A stretch of 64,000 nucleotides of DNA from Vermamoeba vermiformis (taxonomy: Eukaryota > Tubulinea > Echinamoebida): NCBI GenBank assembly GCA_045837725.1, contig JBEWZL010000113.1:28277-92276 (forward strand), written 5' to 3'. Of this stretch, positions 1 to 12,159 are shown piece by piece (within the stretch, counting starts at the first letter, position 1; each line of letters begins with the position of its first letter). The translations under genes and the position numbers were made by a program. Under the pieces are notes generated by a model. It was not told the origin of the DNA. It saw only the letters and a program-made list of their open reading frames with translations, and made no database searches.

Positions 1-251
1 AGAACCGCACGTTGACGAAGATCAGCTAGAGATAGCGCTGAAGATTAGAAATGAAGGTGCGACGCCCAAGATCCCCGAAGACTGCGATCCAGTTCTTCGC
101 GAGTGCATGGAAATGTGTTGGAAGTTCAACCCGGAAGAGCGACCTGTAAGTACTTGAATGCAATTATATATTCCTTAAGATTAAGTATTAATATGTTGAC
201 TAGACAATGGAAGAGGTTTGTGCGTTCCTTCGATCTAAATCCTCCGCTTGA
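1..251 (+). CDS. 3' end of a receptor tyrosine-like kinase (partial)
   Basis: Only the last two exons are in the window (1-145 and 204-251). They encode the C-lobe of a protein kinase: the DQLEIALKIR helix, the PKIPEDCDPVLRECMEMCW stretch and the ERP motif that closes tyrosine-kinase-type domains, followed by a short TMEEVCAFLRSKSSA tail and a TGA stop. The same exon split and tail recur in the two complete genes downstream, so this is the first of at least three tandem copies. It differs at several residues (for example FNPEERP instead of FSPNDRP), so it is the more diverged copy. The missing 5' part lies outside the window; ectodomain and membrane segment are inferred from the neighbours. 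Confidence 0.85.
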
Positions 252-494
252 TCCATTTTTTTGAGCGCGGGTAACGATAACTTGGTTTGTATATATTATT
301 GCACATGTGCAAAAGGTGCATGGAGCAAATTAAAATTAAATCGTAGTTGCCTAATTTGGATCCGAGCGACCTTTAATTTTCAGACAACGGTTCTTTTTAC
401 AATATTTTTACAATTATTCCAAGATTTGAAGGAGCAATAAAGCTTTGCAATTATTTATTATTAAGGCCCAGGCTTAGAGCGGCTACCTTGAATA

Positions 495-3400
495 ATGGAG
501 ATGCGAGCAATGTACTGGTCTCTTCAACTCTTTCTGTTCGCGTGCCTTGCCTTGTGGGTTAATAGTATGTATAATTATAGCACAGTACTTTAATATGACA
601 ATAATAGGACAGTAATAGGATGAGATTAAATAATAGTAGAAAATAACTCAACCGTTTTTTTTTTAAAAATGAATATTTTCGAAGCTTGTTTAATAATTAC
701 TCAGAGCTGCTATCATTGTGTAGCGGAAACTAGGGTTTTTTAGAATTCTAAAATTAACGGATTGCTTTACCAGGCACGAGTGCTCAAGCCCCACCCAATT
801 ACTTGCCACAGTTAACAATGATTCAAGCATCTACCGTTAATGCGTCACCAGATAAAATTCAAGTGCAGGTCGTACCGGTCAACAATGCCAACCGAGATTA
901 TGCGATCTGTGTTGGCTGGAGAGTCGGCACAACTATGACGCTGACGAAGCACATGTATTCTGCTCTCACGAATACTGTCTATAATTCGACTGATCTGTCC
1001 ACTACGACCGCTATCAAGGACTTCTACATTATGAGCCCGGGTACATTGCAGTGCCAGGTTCTCTACCTCACCACGGTAAGAAACGAGGCGTTGCCACGAA
1101 TGAATGCTAACTCTTATTACAGACGAATTCACTGATATCTTGCTCAAATGCTGGTACCACCAGATGCAGCGCTGACTTGCCCTTGGAAAATAACCCAATC
1201 TATATCGGACAAGTTAACCAAGCAGCAGGAGTATCGGATGGTATTTTCTTTTATACGAATGGGGTAAGTATTCAATTTGAACACACAAAGACGATCAAAT
1301 CTGATTATTTGATTGGCAGACTGACGCATTTGGAGATGGTTATCAAGGAAAACTAGCCCCACCCGCTCTATATAGTTCCTTATCGGCGACTTTGTGGGGT
1401 AAGTTAGTTTTAGTTCAATCTTGTGGTTCTAATAGGCTCTTAGGGACATCTAACTACATCACCGCTCTTGAAAAGACTAACGGTGGGTACGTACCACCGG
1501 GAATTTACGAAAAGGCGGTGGGCACGTGGACTCAACAGTCCGTCGCGCAAGTTGCTAGAGCGCCTTCAGTTGCCGGGTGGTCTGGTTCCTCACCTCAATG
1601 GGTCGTCTGTTTTGACACAGGCGCTAACGACCCCGCTGACTCTTATGTAAGACACACAGTATGTGCTAAATTTGAACTAATAACTTTCGTAATAGATCTA
1701 TTGCAAAGCAAAAGGTCAACTTGAGAATACAATTGACGATGGCGCAGGGGCAGGTGCCTTCTTTGAGCAATCAATGGTCAGTGCCGTTCACGACGATTAT
1801 GGCATCGTGTCAACTGTCGCCTGGTCGCAGTCCACGCCAAAGATGAGAATGTACGTTATCAATCGTGCAGATGGATCTTTAGTCCCAGGGACTGTGTGGT
1901 TGGATAACAGAGTTGCAAATCGAGTGGCGCACCATTCTGCCAATGGTCTTGTCGCAATAGTGCAGTTTAGTTCTTCGGCGAGTGACCTGCGCCTTTATGC
2001 ACATGATTTTAAGGTAAGCAATTTCACGGGCGAGACACGTAGACTAACTAGTTGCTCAGCCTACGTTTTTACCCCAAGGTCCAGTTACAACGGACCCGGT
2101 GGCGCCTGTTGCTTCCCCCTCTCTAACACCTCAAGCAAGCAACTCTCCGTCATTAAGACCATCGGCACCGCTTGCTGCAACAACACCCGGATCTCCTCTA
2201 TCACCCAAACCAAACCAGACACCACTAACTGCTCCCAATAGTGAGTTAGCACCCGATGGTTCTGTTATCGGGACTCCAGGTACGCCTGATTCTGGCTCGG
2301 CGGGTTTGACTCAAGGAGCAAAGATCGGTGTTGGTGTTGCGGTCAGTGCAGTTGGCGCAGGTGCAGGATTGTTCGTACTTCTCTTCTTGCTCAAGAAAAA
2401 GCGTGACAAGAAGAAGCAAATGAGCGACGAAACACCAATGGCTCCAGTCGATGGCTCAAAAGAACCTGGCTCTGACAACACTTACGGAAACCTGCCTGGA
2501 ATGGACAATGGCAAGTACTCGAACATCAATCTGACCAGCAACAGCAAGTATGGCAACGTCTCGGTCACTGGTAGTGATGATGGTATTGCAGTACCAACAT
2601 CGATTCAGCCATCAGAGATCGACAAGAGAATGCACATTCCTTACAAGAGTCTCGTGTTCGTCAAAGAGATCGGTGCGGGAAGCTACGGCAAAGTCTACCT
2701 TGGGTAAGCATCAGACTCATTAGTTGTGACGAGCGAGATACTTCGTTCGATGTCCCGTGTCTTACGTGTCCTAACGATCGAATATTTCAGTGAATGGAGA
2801 GGAGCGAAGGTCGCAATCAAAGTGAACAACACAGTGACTGATGTCGATGGATTCCTCGCTGAAGCTAAATTGACTCTGTAAGTCCATACGAGCAACGATT
2901 CCTATCAATTAATTACTCACCCGCTTAATTACAGTGGCATTACACCTCATCCGAACCTTGTGCAAACATTTGGTGTGTCACTTGATGGACCCAATCCTTG
3001 CATTGTTCTCGAGTATTGTGGTGGTGGATCACTCGATCAACTGTTCGGTGGCGACAAAGGACTGACCAATGAGAAGAGACTTGAGTACGCACTGAAGATT
3101 GGTTATGGTTTATTGCATCTCCACTCACGCAATATCGTGCATCGAGACTTGGCAGCACGCAACATCTTGCTGACAAACGATGGTCAACCAAAGATTTCAG
3201 ACTTTGGTATGTCTCGAATTGTTCAAGAAGAAGCCGCCAAAGGACGAACGAAAACGAACTTTGGACCAATCAGATGGATGGCACCTGAATGCTTGAAAGA
3301 CAAATCGTACAGTTTGAAGTCCGATGTTTGGAGCTTCGCCATGATTTGTAAGCGATGAGCGTTAATGGTGTCGCTCTAAATCCGAACTAACGTTGTCCCA

Positions 3401-3677
3401 GTGTACGAACTTGTTGCAGGCAAAGAGCCTCATGAAGACGCAGATCAACTTGAGATTGCACTGAAGATTCGAGACAAAGGAGAGACACCAAAGATCCCAG
3501 AAGACTGCGATCCAGTTCTTCGAGAATGCATGGAGATGTGTTGGAAGTTCAGTCCTAATGATCGACCCGTAAGTACCACGTTAATACTATAAATATTAAT
3601 ATGTAATTAATAACATTACCATTTAGACAATGGAAGATGTTTGCGACTTCCTCAGATCGAAGTCGCCGGATTCTTAA
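495..3677 (+). CDS. Receptor tyrosine-like kinase, copy 2
   Basis: Type I membrane kinase in about 11 exons (495-564, 774-1075, 1123-1263, 1320-1398, 1444-1646, 1696-2013, 2060-2703, 2791-2877, 2935-3347, 3402-3568, 3627-3677). The start at 495 gives a signal peptide ending near WVNS. An unrecognised beta-rich ectodomain of about 400 residues follows, then a Pro/Thr-rich stalk, a glycine/alanine/leucine membrane helix before KKKRDKKKQ, and a juxtamembrane segment with three Y-x-N motifs. The kinase domain has GAGSYGKVYLG, VAIK, HRDLAARN, DFG, RWMAPE and SDVWSF, so all catalytic residues are present. HRDLAARN and PIRWMAPE are tyrosine-kinase-type motifs, but a TKL kinase is not excluded. Likely role is autophosphorylation and recruitment of signalling proteins at the plasma membrane; ligand unknown. 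The 45-nt intron at 1399-1443 is the only junction there that keeps the frame. Confidence 0.88.
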
Positions 3678-3959
3678 GTAAGAAAATTTCTTCTCCTTAT
3701 CTGGAAATTACTTTGTAAAATAATAATTAGAAATTAATTCTATCTTATCACGTGCGTAATCATTGAAAATAGTTGTCGTCCGTTAATCACAATCTCCCGG
3801 AAGAGATTTTCTAAATTTGGGTTGTTCAACGAACTAGTCGTTTCAAAACATTAATTTTATTCAATTTACGTTTCTTTATTTCAATTTGTTAACCCCGCAA
3901 CAACATTTCTCGACGAAACGTTGTGGTCAAGAAGTCGCTGTGTGGTTTTCATAGGCTCA

Positions 3960-6934
3960 ATGGATCGACTTCGTTATGTCGTTCTCTTTCTGGTTTGCTT
4001 GGCTTTGATAATTTCCGGAGAAATACGTAAGTGTTTAGTGCAGTGAAATCGGCAAAATTAGGAGATTGCCAAGCATGTTTAAATTTATATAAAAATGGAT
4101 TAATTTACTTTTGTCATAGAGGACTCCCCAAGCCCTTACGTACTGCTAAGAACTGCGCCGAAGATTATTTTGGATGCACAATTTACGGTCATGAACAAAA
4201 TGGTCGTTAAAGTGGTTCCTACTGGAGCGTTCAAAAACCAAGACTTTATCATTTGTCTAGGATATGAATATCTTACATCTTCTTCTGCAAGTTTAATTGG
4301 CCTAAAGAAGTATTTCTATTCCAGCCTCAACGGATCGATGTCGCTACCGCAGGATATTCCCGTTACAATTAACTCCTTCAGAGATTTCGCTTTTCTCGAT
4401 AAAGGCGATGATTCGTGTTCCACTGGCATTCTCGAAGAAGTAAGTAACTAATAAAACTTTCAAGTATTAAAAGTTGCGGGCAGATCAGCTCCAATTGGAA
4501 AGTTGGCTCGGCAGACACATTTTCCAACGTAGCCATGGACAGAAATCCAATACGAGCCGCTATCACGAAGCCAGATTACAGCGGAACGGCAATATTATCA
4601 TTCTTTTGCAATACTGTAAGTTCGCATGCTATTTGTTTTATAGAATTTTTTTGACTTACGCGGACAGACTGCTTGTTTCGACAACACCTACAACCCCATA
4701 TCTCAAGCCTCTGGGAGCTCTATATACAGCTCTATCAACGTAGCTAACATAGGTAAATGATTGCGGTACTGAGATTGGACAAAGTCATTAACATGCCATT
4801 TCACAGGTCAATCGTCGTACTTGGCAACGATGTCGTTTAATCCTTCAGCGGGTCTCAAACAAGGTCAGGTTAGTATGTTCAGCAATGGTGTTTGGAGTGT
4901 TTCTTCTACGAGTAATACCGCCCGTGAAATTTCCGTTACTTCCTGGGACGACAATGATTTCATGTTCTGCTACGACAACGGAATCCTTCAGCTAATAGAT
5001 TCACCGACAGTACGTCCGTTGAATATACACTTGATTTGTATTAACTTTGAGTAAGATTTACTGCCGATCCAAAAATTCTGGAAGCGACATCATTATCGAC
5101 GAAGGAAGGCCTAACGCTGCTAACGCCACGTTCAGCCAAGTTAACGTTAGTCCTGTTAACCCCAACTATGCCTTCGTTTCTGCATTGGCGACCAATGGCG
5201 TTGGCTCCCACTACAGACTCTACTCTGTTACCAAAGGTTCAGATGCCGCTCTTGACCCGCGAACGCTTTTGATAGGCACCTCCGCAGTGCGAGTTGCGTC
5301 GCATTCCAAAGGCAATATTATTGCTGTGGCTGTCTGTTACGCGGCTGCTATTGACCTCACTCTCTATGGGTTTGATGTACGTTACGTCTTAACTATTGTT
5401 GACGTTCTAACGCTTCTTTTAGATGAGCGTTTTCAACCCACCTGTAGCACCTCCTGTTGCCACTCCAATCACTCCACCGCAGGCAGCACCGGTCACCACC
5501 GCCCCACAAGCAACTCCGAACACAAATTCTCCAGTTGCACCGCCTGGTTCTTCCCCCATAGGCACTCCTACAGCCACAGTAGTCGACCCCCCAGTTGCTG
5601 ACTCGGGTTTGACTCAAGGAGCAAAGATCGGTGTTGGTGTTGCGGTCAGTGCAGTTGGTGCAGGTGCAGGACTGTTCGTTCTTCTCTTCTTGCTCAAGAA
5701 GAAGCGTGACAAGAAGAAGCAAAAGAGTGACGAAACACCAATGGATCCAGTCGATGGCTCAAAAGAACCAGGTTCTGACAACACTTATGGAAACTTGCCA
5801 GGAATGGACAATGGCAAGTACTCGAACATCAACCTGACTGGCAACAGCAAATATGGCAACGTCTCAGTCGCTGGTAGTGATGATGGTATTGCAGTACCAA
5901 CATCGATTCAGCCATCAGAGATCGACAAGAGAATGCACATTCCTTACAAGAGTCTCGTGTTTGTCAAAGAGATTGGTGCGGGAAGCTACGGCAAAGTCTA
6001 TCTCGGGTAAGTCGTTCAACGTCACGTGCCTTACGTATTCTAACGATCGAATATTTCAGTGAATGGAGAGGAGCGAAGGTTGCAATCAAAGTGAACAACA
6101 CAGTGACTGATGTCGATGGATTCCTCGCTGAAGCTAAATTGACTCTGTAAGTTCATAAGCAACGGTTCCTATCAATTAATAGCTCACCCGCTTAATTACA
6201 GTGGTATCACACCTCATCCGAACCTTGTCCAAACCTTTGGTGTGTCACTTGACGGACCCAATCCTTGCATTGTTCTCGAGTATTGCGGCGGCGGCTCGCT
6301 CGATCAGCTATTCAGTGGCGATAAAGGACTGACCAACGAGAAGAGACTTGAGTACGCACTGAAGATTGGTTACGGCTTGCTTCATCTCCACTCACGTAGT
6401 ATCGTGCATCGTGACTTGGCAGCACGCAACATCTTGTTGACAAACGATGGTCAACCAAAGATTTCAGACTTTGGTATGTCTCGAATTGTTCAAGAAGAAG
6501 CCGCTAAAGGACGAACCAAAACGAACTTTGGACCAATCAGATGGATGGCACCTGAGTGCTTGAAAGACAAGTCGTACAGTTTGAAGTCCGACGTTTGGAG
6601 CTTTGGTATTATTTGTACGTGATTATCGTTGTCCCGCTACAAACCCGAACTAACATTGTTCTAGTGTACGAGCTTGTTGCAGGCAAAGAGCCTCATGAAG
6701 ACGCAGATCAACTTGAGATTGCGTTGAAGATTCGAGACAAAGGAGAGACACCAAAGATTCCTGAAGACTGCGATCCAGTTCTTCGCGAGTGCATGGAAAT
6801 GTGTTGGAAGTTCAGCCCTAATGATCGTCCCGTAAGTATTATATACAAAAATTATATTACATACTAACTAACACCAACGATAGTCAATGGAAGATGTTTG
6901 CGCTTTCCTTCGATCCAAGTCGCCGGATTCTTAA
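3960..6934 (+). CDS. Receptor tyrosine-like kinase, copy 3
   Basis: Tandem paralogue of the preceding gene with matching architecture and exon plan (3960-4026, 4120-4440, 4485-4615, 4668-4752, 4807-5009, 5056-5376, 5423-6006, 6060-6146, 6202-6614, 6665-6831, 6884-6934). The start at 3960 opens a signal peptide (MDRLRYVVLFLVCLALIISG). The ectodomain is clearly homologous to copy 2 but only weakly similar, and the stalk is a shorter Pro/Thr/Ala run. From GLTQGAKIGVG to the stop the protein is almost identical to copy 2, and the introns within the kinase part are also very similar. Kinase motifs (VAIK, HRDLAARN, DFG, RWMAPE) are intact. AATAAA-like signals follow the stop at about 7.0 kb. Confidence 0.88.
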
Positions 6935-7135
6935 AACTGGCTATGTTTATACATATTAAATCTTGTACAACTGAAAGGGTATTCCCTATGTAATATTAAA
7001 TAAATAGAGTAGATCCGATTGAAAATCAATTACAAATGCACAAGAGGAATTTTATCTAAAAGATCTAAAAAATTAACAAGAGTAGCTATTTACACACGCG
7101 AAATATAAGACAGTAGCGAATAAAATAACCTTCGC

Positions 7136-8542
<1,407 letters not shown>

Positions 8543-8671
8543 TGAACAGTTTAACACTTGTTGATGGAAGTTTTATCTATTGTAGCCTTGCTGCTCTGGA
8601 AGTAAAATTAAAGTCTTTTGAAGTTTCAGTTCCCTTTCTTTCAGCTCTGCGCCAACACAAAAGCCACGAAG

Positions 8672-11600
8672 ATGTTGCTTCGTGTACTTTGTAAATCATC
8701 CAAGATAATCGCTCGCCCTAGGGGCTCGAGCTTGACACGCCTGGCAAGAGGCGTTCCATCTCTCGAGAATCCGACTGCATCTCAACGTATTCAAGGCAAG
8801 TAATTATCGCGTATTGAAAATTTTTATTAATATATTACCGTGTTAGTGCCTACCCTTTGGTAAGTTTCTGGGTAATTGGAATGAACTCACTCGCATCGGG
8901 ATTCTGACGTGACCTGATCCAGATCATCTGACTGACTTTAGGGGTCTAAACTCGCCCAAAAATAGTGGTGTTTTCTCGCCCTACAATAGAGGTATTTTTA
9001 CTACTCGCGCTCCTACATCAGGTTCGACTTTGCCGAATCAAGAATCAACTTCTTACCAGAGTAAGAGAGGTGCGTCTCTAAGAGAATGAAATTATAATAA
9101 TACTAAGCGGCGAATTAATTATTGTTAGTTGCTGAATGGACTCGTGCTGACGTCGCTCAGTGGGCAAGCGATTACAATTTGCTTTGTAACAACGATGGCC
9201 GGTCTAAATTACATAATTATGATATTACTGGCGAAGTATTAAGCACCTTTAACGAGAGTGCAATCAAGAGCAGCGGTTTAAGCACTGAGGAGGCTAGGCA
9301 AATATTTGCAGTAGCTGCTCGATACATGCTAGCAACTAACGAGTGCAGCACCGCAATTATCATGAATAATGTGCAAGCGACTTTGGCAAGAATCAAGAAC
9401 GTTCTTGAAAATGGCAAAAATCTCAAGTATCAGCAGGAGAACATTTCACCGCTTGCTGTGGATTGCTTACCGTTAGCAAACGATGGTCTTTATTGGGACA
9501 CGGATTATTTTGAGGATATACGAGGCACGACGTTTTATGAAGAGTTCAAGGAACAAATTCAAGGGTCTGTTGCTTCCGTGCAGAATGCCAAGTTGCACCA
9601 CTTGATTCAAAGTAAGTTCACAACACAAATAGTGCTATTTTTGACAGTTTTGAAGTGAGTGGCACTGGAAAAAGTCATGCAATGAAGCAATACATCCGGC
9701 AGCATGGTGGTGTATTCATTAGTTTCATACGTGAAACACATGGACAATTTCTGCGTGAAACTGAAGAAGCCATATCAAAAGTTATTAATGATACTCCCTA
9801 CCTTCAATCAAGACAAGTAGGAACATTCAAGCAAGAGCAAAAATTCACAGAATTTGCAAAGATGGCAGTGGAGTCAATTCCATTATCATTTGTTGAATAT
9901 GCAAAGTATTTTTACAAACATGGTAAGTTGGTGTAAGTTGGATAATGACTGAAATAACACCTTTACAGCCCAAGAGATAGGAATGAATGATGAGGACCAA
10001 AAAGAAGCATTTCTTCGTGCATCTTTGGATGAAGGTCAACCAGCAATCTTTGCATTGCACAAAAGGAATTTGAAACTGTTGCAAGAAAACCCAACTCAAT
10101 ACAACAGTCTGCGCTCTGATATCATCACCTATGCTAAACAGCAGAAGATGACCTTTGCCTTTGATGAAATTCACCAAATGTCGGAGACCTTTGTAGGTCA
10201 ATTTCTACACAGTGCAACCATAGTTAAAGGTGGAGTGCAAGTGTTTCAATCGACTGACAAAAAAGAGGTTACTGAAACTGAATGGCAAACGTTTCTTGTA
10301 AGTGTCTTAGCTCTCACATCTATGATCTAATTTATTCTTCAGCATGAGAGATTGCGAAGAGAACGCCAAAAAAAATATCAGCCTGCAATGCCTGGAGATT
10401 TTCAACGACCCACATCACTGTTGTACATCTTAGTGTTGGTAATGGAGGACTTTGCAAAACAAACAATTCCAGTAAGTCTGTAGACTTGCAGAATCTCAGC
10501 ACTAACAATTTGTATAGCAAATGACTGCATCAACAGTATATTCTTCAACCTTGTATAGCTTTAAAGGCGAGCTATATTCACGTGACAGACTGCCCATTAT
10601 TCCAATTATAGTGCCGCAGATTGATAATACTGTAGCAAGATTTCTCAATATTATCAAGCATGCATTTGGTCAAAAAGCAGAAGAATATCTACAAAAGAAC
10701 CACCAACAAACTTTGCAAGATCTTTCATCTCACTCAAAGTTCCTTTTTGATATTTTTAGAGTTGAGCTCACTTGAACTCTCAACAAATACTAATATTAGT
10801 AGGAAAATCTATCATCCAAAACTAAGATTGAAGAATTGCTAGATGCCATGATGATCAGAGGGCAATTTACTGCCAAAAATTTCAGTACAAAATATTTAGA
10901 GGCTGCATTACAGCGTGATGAGTTGAAAAAGGTTTGCATTTAATTGTAACTTTATTGTATTAATTGGTCCTCAGGTGATGGCAAACACTGTTCTTCAAGT
11001 GAACCTTGGAGGTCATTTAGCAGAGCTTAGCCCTATAGAGGTAGAAGGGCTTGTCAGTTCTGGTGTTCTTCGGTTGCCAGAAGGATACAAATCAGGTTCA
11101 AGGTTTGGTGTAATTGCATCACATTACGATGTTTATATGCACCAAGCTATGCATCAATATCCTTTACAAGAACTCATTCAAGTAAGAAGCAAAGGTACTG
11201 TATTTGTTCTTGACTAACAAAAGTTGCAGCTTGTACCTGCTCTTATTTGTGAAAATGCTCCAAACGACACTGGGCAGCTTGGCAAATATGCATGCTCCCT
11301 CCTGTTGAAACAGCATGCTCAAACATTTGCACCAGCTTCACTTTTATCGCTAGTGACAGAATTGAACTTAGCAAGTACTGCCAAAGATTTTGTTTTGTCA
11401 CCAGCACTACATTGCAAGAGATGGCAAGATATCCCTGGAACTTGGACCATGTTTGAAGACTACCATGGGTACAAAGATGTTCTACTTCGACCTAGCCCAG
11501 CTGCAGGACCAGATGCAATATGTGTGCTCCTTAAATTTGGCACACAAGAGCCTGGTGGCTTTTTGCTACTTCAATCCAAGAACCATGCCCAATCACTGAA

Positions 11601-12062
11601 CGAGAATGACTTACCTGCTGCTCTGAAGTCTGTCGATCCTAATCAAATGTTTAGAGGTGCAAAAAACCAACGACCACAGTTTGTTGCAGCTGTTAAAAAA
11701 TTGCCTGCTACATTTGCATGGTTGCGAGTAAGTTAAATGAGAACTTAGCTCATGAACTTTCAATGCTAATCATAATGTAGGTTATTTATGCCAAAGCTTT
11801 TACAAAACAGGCATGGGAGGATATTTGCAACTACAATACCACAGAACATGGCAAGAAGTTTCCAATCATCCTTCTGACTGCCCACAACCTTCCTACACTT
11901 CTTCAAACAACGGACATATTTGCACCTATAAATTCACGAGGTACCCCAGACAGGCAAACAGCAGAAGGCCTTGACTCACCTGCTGGTATTCCGCCCAAAA
12001 GCCTTACAAAAAGAGAAATTGCTTCACTAACCCGAACCTATGGGCTAAAGCTTAAATTCTAA
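8672..12062 (+). CDS. Crinkler-like protein: SAM-like, P-loop NTPase and nuclease-like domains
   Basis: Multi-exon gene. The first exon (8672-8795) is joined by a GC-AG intron to 8923-9069, then 9129 onward. Domains in order: a low-complexity N-terminus; a SAM-like domain (VAEWTRADVAQW to the helix ending AARYML); a P-loop segment (SGTGKSHAM) with a candidate Walker B (FAFDEIH); and a C-terminal region with PDAICVLLKF and FLLLQSKNHAQ, which fits the PD...(E/Q)xK pattern of restriction-endonuclease-like folds. An NTPase followed by an REase-like domain is the layout described for Crinkler/RHS-type effector proteins, which attack or modify nucleic acids in the nucleus. The usual oomycete N-terminal export motif is not seen. 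The gene looks nearly whole, with perhaps one junction I could not resolve. It converges on the RhoGEF gene, about 100 bp away. The nuclease assignment is inference. Confidence 0.6.
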
Positions 12063-12159
12063 TCCAAACATTTATTTTACAGTTGTTTTGAACTCAATAT
12101 GAAACAGTAATAAATAATCGACGTTTTACAGCACGTATTACTGCACTGCTTGACCTTAT

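Noticed and set aside
845-1198. Minus-strand open frame opposite the kinase ectodomain
   Set aside because: Shadow of the plus-strand exon; no start context, no domain.
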